Below, piece by piece: positions 1 to 5,209 of a stretch of 5,292 nt of DNA; the stretch's first letter is position 1, and every line of letters starts with the position of its first letter. The stretch is from Gammaproteobacteria bacterium (GTDB lineage: Bacteria > Pseudomonadota > Gammaproteobacteria > Pseudomonadales > Cellvibrionaceae), in contig JAGKWY010000170.1 in the NCBI GenBank assembly GCA_021151625.1, forward strand, positions 1-5,292, given 5' to 3'. Position numbers and translations under genes: made by a program. The notes under the pieces were generated by a model. The model did no database searches and was not told the origin of the DNA. It was given only the letters and a program-made list of their open reading frames with translations.

Positions 1-1
1 T

Positions 2-541
2 ACAGGGGTAAATGATCGCGATTATTTAATCATCGGCGATCTCAATGCCTACGCCAAAGAAAATCCCATCACGCAAATTATTAACGGCGGTTACACCGAC
101 CTGATTAACAAATTCGGTGGCAGCAGCGCTTACTCTTATGTGTTTGATGGCCAGGCGGGTTATCTCGATCACGGTCTTGCCAGCAACGCATTAACACCAC
201 AAGTTTTATTCGCTGCTGATTGGCATATCAACGCCGATGAACCCATCAGCCTGGATTACAACACCGAATTTAAATCGGCCACACAAATTAATAGTTACTA
301 CGCCGCTGATGCCTACCGCTCATCCGATCACGATCCATTGGTTGTTTCACTGAAACTGGTGCTGGATTTGGACGGCGACGGTGATGTGGATAAAAACGAT
401 GTGCAAATCGTTACCAATGCACGCGGAGCAATTCCATCCGCATTCGATCAACGCGATGTGAATGGCGATGGTGCCATCAATGCACTGGATACGCGCGCGC
501 TCAGCTCGCAATGCACCCGCACTGGCTGTGCAGCCAATTAA
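2..541 (+). CDS. ExeM/NucH-type secreted endonuclease/exonuclease/phosphatase, C-terminal part with dockerin-like tail (5' truncated by window)
   Basis: The frame is open from base 2 to TAA at 539-541, giving 179 residues; the start lies upstream of the window. Residues 1-118 look like the end of an endonuclease/exonuclease/phosphatase (DNase I-like) domain of the ExeM/NucH extracellular nuclease type: IIGDLNAY (10-17) holds the metal-site Asp13 and Asn15, YTDL is at 31-34, YVFDGQAGYLDH at 46-57, and SDHDP at 108-112 carries the presumed catalytic His110. Family members hydrolyse extracellular DNA and normally have a signal peptide, here out of view. Residues 121-166 form two calcium-binding loops (D122/D124/D126/D130/D133 and D152/N154/D156/N160/D163), as in a type I dockerin, followed by a CTRTGC end. 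The next gene, 50 bases on, encodes a cohesin-like PEP-CTERM protein. Substrate is inferred from family; a phosphodiesterase or phosphatase acting on another substrate is possible. Confidence 0.85.
   Translation, partial: TGVNDRDYLIIGDLNAYAKENPITQIINGGYTDLINKFGGSSAYSYVFDGQAGYLDHGLASNALTPQVLFAADWHINADEPISLDYNTEFKSATQINSYYAADAYRSSDHDPLVVSLKLVLDLDGDGDVDKNDVQIVTNARGAIPSAFDQRDVNGDGAINALDTRALSSQCTRTGCAAN
362..499 (+). other. Dockerin-like pair of calcium-binding loops encoded at the nuclease C-terminus
   Basis: This segment encodes two EF-hand-like loops 30 residues apart, DLDGDGDVDKND and DVNGDGAINALD. Each has acidic or amide residues at loop positions 1, 3, 5, 9 and 12, the pattern of type I dockerin duplicates. 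In cellulosomes dockerins bind cohesins; outside them the partner is often unknown. The position at the extreme C-terminus of a secreted enzyme fits a docking role. A plain calcium-stabilised tail without a partner is the alternative. Confidence 0.75.
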
Positions 542-591
542 TCATTTTACTCACACAAGCAATATCGGATAGGTTTTAGCAGGAGAAAAAC

Positions 592-1197
592 ATGAAACAG
601 TTACGAAAATTTTGGATATCGCTAGCGCTGTTATTCACCGTAGACGCCCATGCCATCAACATTGACCTGGTTGCTGATAACACCAGTGTTACTGCCGGTA
701 GCCTGGTGTCAGTGGCAGTAAATATCAGTGGTTTGAATGACATGTCTGCACCTGCGTTGGGTGTTTACGATCTGGATGTTATTTTTGATAACAGTTTATT
801 CGCATTCAACAACCTGATTTGGGGCGATAGCAGCAAAGGCAACCAACTGGATTTAAACGGCTTTGGCAGTTTGCAAGCCAGCAACCTCAGCGCAGGCTTG
901 ATCAACCTGTTTGAATTATCTTTCGATGACATTGCCAGCCTCAACAATGGGCAAGCAGGTGAATTTACACTCTTCACTCTGGTATTTAATGCAGTCGCTA
1001 TTGGCAGTGGTAATTTTTCGCTGGGCGCCAATTTGCTGGGCGATGCAGAAGGTGCCTACTTATCGGTTGATACCATTGCCAATACTCAGGTTTCAGTTAC
1101 TGGCGTGACCGTGCCGGAACCCTCCAGCTGGTTGTTACTGCCAGGCTTTTTGGCAATCTTTGCGTTGCGTATGCGCCATTTACGAAACGTTAAATAA
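592..1197 (+). CDS. PEP-CTERM sorting-domain protein with cohesin-like domain
   Basis: The protein has 201 residues and a complete layout. An N-terminal signal peptide (basic MKQLRK, hydrophobic 8-18) probably ends at AHA after residue 21. A beta-rich domain follows (about 23-172) with cohesin-like signatures: SVTAGSLVSVAVNISGL (32-48) and GVYDLDVIFDNSLFAF (57-72). It ends in a PEP-CTERM signal: VPEPSSW (174-180), a hydrophobic helix (about 181-192), then a basic tail with R193, R195, R198 and K201. PEP-CTERM tails are known to be recognised by exosortase and are typical of biofilm or exopolysaccharide-producing Gram-negatives; no exosortase gene is visible here. The ATG has a strong AGGAG at 581-585, six bases upstream. 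It lies 50 bases after the dockerin-tailed nuclease, so co-transcription is likely. A surface-anchored docking protein is the inferred role; dockerin binding has not been shown by anything in the sequence. Confidence 0.88.
   Translation: MKQLRKFWISLALLFTVDAHAINIDLVADNTSVTAGSLVSVAVNISGLNDMSAPALGVYDLDVIFDNSLFAFNNLIWGDSSKGNQLDLNGFGSLQASNLSAGLINLFELSFDDIASLNNGQAGEFTLFTLVFNAVAIGSGNFSLGANLLGDAEGAYLSVDTIANTQVSVTGVTVPEPSSWLLLPGFLAIFALRMRHLRNVK
1111..1194 (+). other. PEP-CTERM exosortase sorting signal
   Basis: The last 28 codons encode the tripartite tail: VPEP motif, a single hydrophobic segment rich in Leu, Phe and Ala, and a basic cluster at the C-terminus. It is the Gram-negative analogue of the LPXTG signal, and implies an exosortase elsewhere in the genome that processes the protein at the inner membrane. 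Confidence 0.9.
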
Positions 1198-1222
1198 AGC
1201 TCTTTCCATCTCGCTTTTTTTC

Positions 1223-1281
1223 AAAAAAATGTGCACCAAGAGCGTTAATTTTCCAAATTAATGCTTGCTGTTACGGTGCAC
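1223..1281 (-). terminator. Nested inverted repeat with T-run on the minus strand; terminator-like or structured RNA
   Basis: GTGCACC (1231-1237) pairs perfectly with GGTGCAC (1275-1281). Inside, TTAATTT (1245-1251) pairs with AAATTAA (1255-1261) around a 3-base loop. That inner stem extends to AGCG/TGCT (1241-1244, 1262-1265) with one G-U pair, giving 11 pairs. Read on the minus strand, the outer stem is followed after one base by seven T (plus-strand A 1223-1229), as in an intrinsic terminator. Read on the plus strand there is no T-run after it. No annotated minus-strand gene ends here, so its use as a terminator is uncertain; it could instead stabilise the 3' end of the PEP-CTERM mRNA. Confidence 0.5.
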
Positions 1282-1452
1282 AGCCCTTCCATATCAGGCA
1301 TTTCAAAACACATTTTTATTTCAAGCACGCAAAAGCAGGCTCTGATTAACAACACTTTAGGAAATTTTTCCCGATTTTAGTAACATCCCGGCGTCATCCA
1401 GATATTAGGAATAATTCGGGCGCGACTATTGCTTAGCCTTTTGGGCATGCGA

Positions 1453-1471
1453 CCTTTTCCTCACAAAAGGA
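1453..1471 (+). promoter_or_regulatory. Shine-Dalgarno site of the acyltransferase, inside a potential hairpin
   Basis: AAAAGGA (1465-1471) lies eight bases before ATG 1480 and decides that start over the in-frame TTG at 1429. The same AAAAGG is perfectly complementary to CCTTTT at 1453-1458, across a six-base loop, and to a second CCTTTT at 1437-1442. Translation could therefore be limited by mRNA folding; this is inference from complementarity only. Confidence 0.65.
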
Positions 1472-1479
1472 CAGTCACC

Positions 1480-2523
1480 ATGAATTCCCTGCGCCTAACT
1501 GCTTTGGATGGTTTGCGCGGCCTTGCCGCTCTCGCGGTGGCCTTTTACCATTTTTTTTATCACTACAACATTGATTACGGACACCAATTCTCAGTTCCAT
1601 CCGGATTACAGTTTGGCTATTACGGTGTACACCTGTTTTTCCTTGTCAGTGGGTTCGTAATTTTCTGGACCTTATCACGCATTAACCATCCTGTTGATTT
1701 TATTTGGTTGCGCCTCTCACGGTTATTTCCCGTCTATTGGGTTGCAGCCACCATCACCTTTTTCATTATGTTTTTTTATGGCCCCGAAAACCGGGTAGCC
1801 AAAGTGAGCGACCTCATTATCAATTATTCCATGTTACAAGGGTATCTGGGCGTTCGTCATATTGACGGAGTTTACTGGACACTGACACTGGAATTAGCCT
1901 TTTATTTCTGGATGCTAATTCTATTCATGTGTCACCAATTGAAAAACATTGAGCGCTGGTTCCTAGCCTGGGTTCTGCTTGCCACAACGCTCACTTTTAC
2001 CGGCTGGATTGAATCAATTCCCATGCGATTACGTTATTTATTGTTATTGGATTACATTGGGTTATTTGCTGCTGGAATTTGCTTTTACCGACTAAGGGAG
2101 GGAGCAGCAACCAAGGCCACTTATAGCGTACTTACCCTTTCATTACTGGGGCTTTACATACAATACAACTTCCTTGGAGCGGCAATCATCACAGTTATTT
2201 ACTGTCTTTTTTACTGCGCGATCAATGACAAAATATTACTGCTTTCTTATAAGCCATTTTTATTTATGGGTACAATTTCCTACTCGTTTTATCTAATCCA
2301 TCAAAATATTGGCTACACTGTTATTCATTTATTTTATGAACACAATATGTCCCCCTTTCTTGGCATAGCCTGCGCATTTATTACGGCGTTAATATTGGGA
2401 ACACTGCTGACTTATACAATTGAAAAACCAGCCATGAATTATCTGCGCAAGTTTTATAGAAAAAACAGTTTATTAAACAAAATAACCAACAAAATTGAAG
2501 CCAACGCTACCAACCCGCAATAG
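1480..2523 (+). CDS. Acyltransferase family 3 integral membrane protein (OafA/ExoZ-like)
   Basis: From ATG 1480 the protein has 347 residues and many hydrophobic helices, as expected for the acyltransferase-3 family, whose members transfer acetyl or other acyl groups to cell-surface or exported glycans at the inner membrane. Visible signatures are ALDGLRGLAAL (8-18) with the family R-X10-H pattern R13/H24, GVHLFFLVSGFVIF (49-62), WLRLSRLFPVYW (76-87), VYWTLTLEL (131-139) with W133 and E138, SYSFYLIHQ (267-275), and a terminal EKP (315-317). It is intact and ends in a hydrophilic lysine- and asparagine-rich tail. The gene is much richer in A and T than its right-hand neighbours (31 G/C in 120 bases at 2221-2340). 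It stands alone, convergent with proB, with no polysaccharide genes beside it, so the acceptor cannot be named. A longer TTG-started form adding 17 residues is unlikely, given the good ribosome site before ATG 1480. Confidence 0.9.
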   Translation: MNSLRLTALDGLRGLAALAVAFYHFFYHYNIDYGHQFSVPSGLQFGYYGVHLFFLVSGFVIFWTLSRINHPVDFIWLRLSRLFPVYWVAATITFFIMFFYGPENRVAKVSDLIINYSMLQGYLGVRHIDGVYWTLTLELAFYFWMLILFMCHQLKNIERWFLAWVLLATTLTFTGWIESIPMRLRYLLLLDYIGLFAAGICFYRLREGAATKATYSVLTLSLLGLYIQYNFLGAAIITVIYCLFYCAINDKILLLSYKPFLFMGTISYSFYLIHQNIGYTVIHLFYEHNMSPFLGIACAFITALILGTLLTYTIEKPAMNYLRKFYRKNSLLNKITNKIEANATNPQ

Positions 2524-2550
2524 CATTGGAAATCACATTCATTCACCCAT

Positions 2551-2578
2551 AAAAAAACCCGACGTAGTCGGGTTTTTT
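2551..2578. terminator. Bidirectional intrinsic terminator between the convergent acyltransferase and proB
   Basis: CCCGAC (2558-2563) and GTCGGG (2567-2572) form a perfect six-pair GC-rich stem with a three-base loop. It is flanked by A7 on the left and T6 on the right, so each strand sees a hairpin followed by a T-run. It lies 27 bases after the acyltransferase stop and 15 bases beyond the proB stop, and probably ends both transcripts. Confidence 0.93.
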
Positions 2579-2593
2579 CAGCCAAGATGCAAA

Positions 2594-3718
2594 CTAACTG
2601 ACCACCAAATTATCGCGATGAATTAATTCGTTATCGTCCTGGTAACCGAGAATATCGGCGATTTGACTGCTGGGCTTGCCGATAATTTTTTGCGCTTCTT
2701 CCGCATGGAAATTTACCAACCCGCGCGCAATTTCTTTGCCTTGCAAATCGACACAAATCACCATGTCGCCGCGAGTAAAATCACCGCGCACTTCTTTTAC
2801 GCCGACCGGCAATAAACTTTTGCCCTGCTCGCGCACTACGCGCACCGCACCGTCATCCAATACCAAAGTGCCGCGTGTTTGCAATTGACCGGAGATCCAA
2901 CGCTTGCGCGCGGCTTGTGGTTGCTGATCAGCCCATAAAAAGGTGCCAATATTATCGCCCGCCGCAATGCGCAGCAGCGCATTTTCAATGCGACCACCCA
3001 CAATCACAGTATCTGCACCTGAACGTGCAGCAACGCGTGCAGCGCGCACCTTGGTGATCATGCCGCCACGCCCCAGAGCGCCGCCGGTACCACCAGCCAT
3101 TTGCTCAAGACGCGTGTCGTCGGCAGCAATTTCACTCAGCAATTGTGCGTTAGGATTGGAGCGCGGGTCGCTGTCGTACATGCCTTTTTGATCGGTGAGG
3201 ATCACCAGCAAATCCGCTTCAATTAAATTGGCAACCAGTGCACCGAGGGTGTCGTTATCGCCAAAACGGATTTCATCGGTCACTACCGTATCGTTCTCGT
3301 TGATTACCGGCACGACATTCAAGCTGACCAGGGTTTTTAAGGTAGAGCGCGCATTTAAATAGCGTTGACGCGAAGAGAGATCATCATGATCCAGCAACAC
3401 TTGTGCGGTGAGCAAACCATAGCGCTGGAACTCTACTTCATAGGTTTGCACCAAACCCATTTGACCCACCGCCGCCGCCGCTTGCAGCTGATGAATTTCA
3501 GTGGGGCGCGCAGCCCAACCCAAACGACGCATACCCGCCGCTACAGCACCGGATGAAACCAATACCAATTCAATGCCGCGCAAACGCAGCTCGGCCATTT
3601 GTTTAACCCAACCGGCAATCGCTTCGGCATCCAGGCCTTTGCCGTCATTGGTCAAGAGTGCGCTGCCTATTTTTACTACCCAGCGTTTCGCCTGGGGAAT
3701 TATGTCTCTTTTGCTCAT
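2594..3718 (-). CDS. proB: Glutamate 5-kinase with C-terminal PUA domain
   Basis: This 374-residue protein catalyses ATP-dependent phosphorylation of L-glutamate to glutamyl 5-phosphate, the first and feedback-controlled step of proline synthesis in the cytoplasm. The amino-acid kinase domain (about 10-260) shows VVKIGSALLT (14-23), LVSSGAVAAGM (53-63), PVINENDTVVTDEI (137-150), RFGDNDTLGALVANL (151-165), ILTDQKGMYDSDPR (173-186) and the GGTGGALGRGGMITK loop (209-223). The PUA domain fills about 278-374. Length and ends match Pseudomonas-type ProB (around 370 residues), supporting ATG 3718. That start has no clear Shine-Dalgarno; only a weak GAG lies 12 bases upstream. It follows obgE after 128 bases, the usual order in pseudomonads. 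No proA is adjacent, so the second step is encoded elsewhere. A terminator-like hairpin sits about 40 bases before the start codon. Confidence 0.96.
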   Translation of the reverse strand: MSKRDIIPQAKRWVVKIGSALLTNDGKGLDAEAIAGWVKQMAELRLRGIELVLVSSGAVAAGMRRLGWAARPTEIHQLQAAAAVGQMGLVQTYEVEFQRYGLLTAQVLLDHDDLSSRQRYLNARSTLKTLVSLNVVPVINENDTVVTDEIRFGDNDTLGALVANLIEADLLVILTDQKGMYDSDPRSNPNAQLLSEIAADDTRLEQMAGGTGGALGRGGMITKVRAARVAARSGADTVIVGGRIENALLRIAAGDNIGTFLWADQQPQAARKRWISGQLQTRGTLVLDDGAVRVVREQGKSLLPVGVKEVRGDFTRGDMVICVDLQGKEIARGLVNFHAEEAQKIIGKPSSQIADILGYQDDNELIHRDNLVVS

Positions 3719-3846
3719 GAGAGAAATGCGCTCGGGAATATTCGTCAGTTATTAATGTAAAAAGCCCGGAGGTGATCCGGGCGTGAGGTTACACTATTTT
3801 GTGAGTAGCGCTAATCGCTTTTGTGACTGGCACAATTCGCCAGTGA
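3719..3846 (-). other. obgE-proB intergenic gap
   Basis: This 128-base gap holds a six-pair inverted repeat just after the obgE stop (ACTGGC 3826-3831 / GCCAGT 3839-3844, seven-base loop, no T-run) and then the strong hairpin at 3764-3782. No convincing -35/-10 pair was found for proB on either side of the strong hairpin; the 41 bases left downstream of its T-run and before the start codon are too few for a standard promoter with a normal leader. Confidence 0.6.
3759..3782 (-). terminator. Intrinsic terminator after obgE, or attenuator-like hairpin in the proB leader
   Basis: GCCCGGA (3764-3770) and TCCGGGC (3776-3782) form a perfect seven-pair stem with a five-base loop. On the minus strand it is followed directly by five T (plus-strand A 3759-3763) and then ACATT. 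The geometry is that of a Rho-independent terminator for obgE. Because the T-run ends about 40 bases before proB ATG, it must be bypassed or regulated if proB is expressed from upstream. Confidence 0.85.
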
Positions 3847-5046
3847 TTAGTAATTCACATAAATCACTTCAACGTCGTAATCATCATCGTTGAAGTTATC
3901 ATCATCTTCACCACGTGCACGACGCGCTTCGCGCTGCGCCTGACGCAACTCTTCAATGCGGTCGCGTGCTTCTTGCGCCATTTGGTTTTGCAATTCAAGC
4001 TCACGCTCGCGCGCTTCGGGATTGGATTTTTCCTCTTCCCAAATCTCTTCCAATAAATCCATCGCCTTGCCCGCCAGCGGCATAGTACCCTCGCGATTCA
4101 AGGCAGAAATACGGAATACCGGGCCGGTCCAACCCAATTCATCCACAACCGCCTGACAGCGCGCTTCCACTTCATCGGGTGGCAGTAAATCAATTTTATT
4201 GAGTAGCAACCAGCGCTCGCGCTTGGCCAGGGTCGGACTGAATTTTTCCAGTTCGTTGGCGATCATCCGTACATTTTCCGCGGGGCTGGATTCATCCACC
4301 GGAGCCATATCCACCATGTGCATCAATACACGGCAGCGGGTTAAATGCTTGAGGAAACGCACCCCCAGGCCCGCACCTTCCGCAGCGCCTTCAATTACCC
4401 CGGGAATATCCGCAATCACAAAGCTGCGATGCTGCTGCACTTTTACTACACCGAGATTCGGTACCAAAGTAGTAAACGGATAATCCGCCACCTTGGGTTT
4501 TGCGGAACTCACCGCACGAATAAAACTGGATTTGCCGGCATTGGGCAAACCGAGCATACCCACATCGGCCAATACTTTTAATTCGAGTTTTAAATTACGC
4601 ATTTCACCTTCCGTTCCCGGAGAGGTTTTGCGTGGAGTGCGGTTGGTACTGGTTTTAAAACGAGTGTTGCCCAAACCGTGAAAACCACCTTGCGCCACTT
4701 TTAATTTTTGGCCGTGCTCAGTCAAATCGCCAAACACTTCCTCGGTGTCGGTATCGATAACCGTAGTGCCTACCGGTACCGGCAAAAATAAATCGGCACC
4801 TTTGGCACCGGTACAATCTTTACTGCCGCCTTTCTCGCCGTTTTCGGCGCGATATTTAGGTACAAAGCGATAATCAATCAGGGTATTCAGGTTTTCATCG
4901 GCAACCAGGAAAACACTGCCGCCGTCACCGCCGTCACCGCCGTCCGGACCACCTTTGGAAATAAACTTTTCCCTCCGGAAGCTCATGAATCCGTTGCCAC
5001 CTTTACCGGCTTCGACATGAATTGGGGCTTCATCAACAAATTTCAC
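3847..5046 (-). CDS. obgE: Obg-family ribosome-assembly GTPase ObgE/CgtA
   Basis: This 399-residue protein is complete and close to the E. coli length of 390. Obg GTPases bind the large ribosomal subunit and act in its assembly and in growth and stress control. The glycine-rich Obg domain (about 1-158) begins MKFVDEAPIHVEAGKGGNG and includes the GGPDGGDGGDGG motif (32-43). The GTPase domain has G1 GLPNAGKSS (166-174), G2 in YPFTTL (189-194), G3 DIPG (213-216), G4 NKID (283-286) and G5 SAL (314-316). The C-terminus is a charged probable coiled coil (about 335-378) and an acidic Asp-rich tail, typical of gammaproteobacterial members. The start is GTG, chosen because it gives the canonical MKFVDEA end and has GGAG six bases upstream. 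It lies between rpmA and proB, the conserved order in Pseudomonas relatives, but a terminator separates it from rpmA. Confidence 0.97.
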   Translation of the reverse strand: MKFVDEAPIHVEAGKGGNGFMSFRREKFISKGGPDGGDGGDGGSVFLVADENLNTLIDYRFVPKYRAENGEKGGSKDCTGAKGADLFLPVPVGTTVIDTDTEEVFGDLTEHGQKLKVAQGGFHGLGNTRFKTSTNRTPRKTSPGTEGEMRNLKLELKVLADVGMLGLPNAGKSSFIRAVSSAKPKVADYPFTTLVPNLGVVKVQQHRSFVIADIPGVIEGAAEGAGLGVRFLKHLTRCRVLMHMVDMAPVDESSPAENVRMIANELEKFSPTLAKRERWLLLNKIDLLPPDEVEARCQAVVDELGWTGPVFRISALNREGTMPLAGKAMDLLEEIWEEEKSNPEARERELELQNQMAQEARDRIEELRQAQREARRARGEDDDNFNDDDYDVEVIYVNY

Positions 5047-5052
5047 AACAGA

Positions 5053-5056
5053 CTCC
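5053..5056 (-). promoter_or_regulatory. Shine-Dalgarno of obgE supporting the GTG start
   Basis: On the minus strand GGAG lies six bases before GTG at 5046-5044. No ATG lies in a comparable place, and the resulting MKFVDEA N-terminus is canonical for Obg, so the non-ATG start is well supported. Confidence 0.8.
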
Positions 5057-5084
5057 AGAGGAAAAAAGAAAAACTGAAAAATAA

Positions 5085-5117
5085 TCGCAAACTGCGAACA
5101 GGCTGCTCATCAGCCTG
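5085..5117 (-). other. Two tandem hairpins in the obgE leader
   Basis: In transcript order, CAGGCTG (paired arms 5111-5117 and 5099-5105, five-base loop) forms a perfect seven-pair stem. TCGCA/TGCGA (arms 5093-5097 and 5085-5089, three-base loop) follows three bases later, and after it comes TTATTTTTC. The second is a weak terminator-like structure. Both lie between the rpmA terminator and the obgE Shine-Dalgarno. No -35/-10 pair for obgE could be assigned here. Confidence 0.55.
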
Positions 5118-5122
5118 AATAT

Positions 5123-5156
5123 AAAAAAGCCCTGACGTTTTCGACAGGGCTTTTTT
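5123..5156 (-). terminator. Intrinsic terminator after rpmA (symmetric)
   Basis: GCCCTG (5129-5134) pairs with CAGGGC (5145-5150); the stem can extend past one A-A mismatch by CG/CG to a TTTT loop. It is flanked by A6 (5123-5128) and T6 (5151-5156), so on the minus strand a six-T run follows the stem. It lies 54 bases beyond the rpmA stop and about 77 bases before the obgE start, and should end most rplU-rpmA-type transcripts. Confidence 0.92.
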
Positions 5157-5209
5157 ATTGTTCTTCATTGCCTGCTGCAAGCAGCAAGCGGGTTATTCAG
5201 GGCGCAATA

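Larger units (their letters stand above)
1198..1479. other. Intergenic region upstream of the acyltransferase, with a nested inverted repeat
   Basis: This 282-base stretch has no convincing protein-coding frame. It holds a T7-C-A7 tract at 1215-1229, a large nested inverted repeat at 1231-1281, a small GGAAA/TTTCC palindrome at 1360-1371, and the hairpin-covered ribosome site of the next gene at 1453-1471. No good sigma-70 promoter could be assigned on the plus strand: AATAAT at 1410-1415 resembles a -10 box but has no matching -35. On the minus strand TAAAAT (plus-strand 1374-1379) also resembles a -10 without a convincing -35. Confidence 0.6.

Noticed and set aside
765..1108. Open frames overlapping the PEP-CTERM gene on both strands
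   Set aside because: The main frame has a signal peptide, cohesin-like domain and sorting signal, with a strong ribosome site; the others show no domain.
1215..1229. T7-C-A7 palindrome as an independent hairpin or terminator for the PEP-CTERM gene
   Set aside because: An A-T stem with a one-base loop is not a plausible terminator, and no GC-rich stem precedes the T-run on the plus strand.
1374..1415. -10-like boxes TAAAAT (minus, 1374-1379) and AATAAT (plus, 1410-1415) as promoters
   Set aside because: Neither has a recognisable -35 box at 16-18 bases, and AT-rich intergenic DNA gives such hexamers by chance.
1429..1479. In-frame TTG start extending the acyltransferase by 17 residues
   Set aside because: ATG 1480 has AAAAGGA eight bases upstream and places the family ALDGLRGL motif at the usual distance from the N-terminus; the extension has no comparable ribosome site.
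2676..4681. Plus-strand open frames of 60-94 codons opposite proB and obgE
   Set aside because: The minus-strand frames carry full, well-conserved family motifs; the opposing frames have biased, low-complexity composition and no recognisable domain, as expected of shadows.
4918..4944. Tandem nine-base repeat GCCGTCACC inside obgE
   Set aside because: It encodes the conserved DGGDGGDGG motif of the Obg domain, so it reflects protein conservation rather than a separate DNA repeat.
5173..5186. TGCTG/CAGCA inverted repeat just after the rpmA stop
   Set aside because: The stem is only five pairs and has no T-run on either strand; the real terminator is at 5123-5156.
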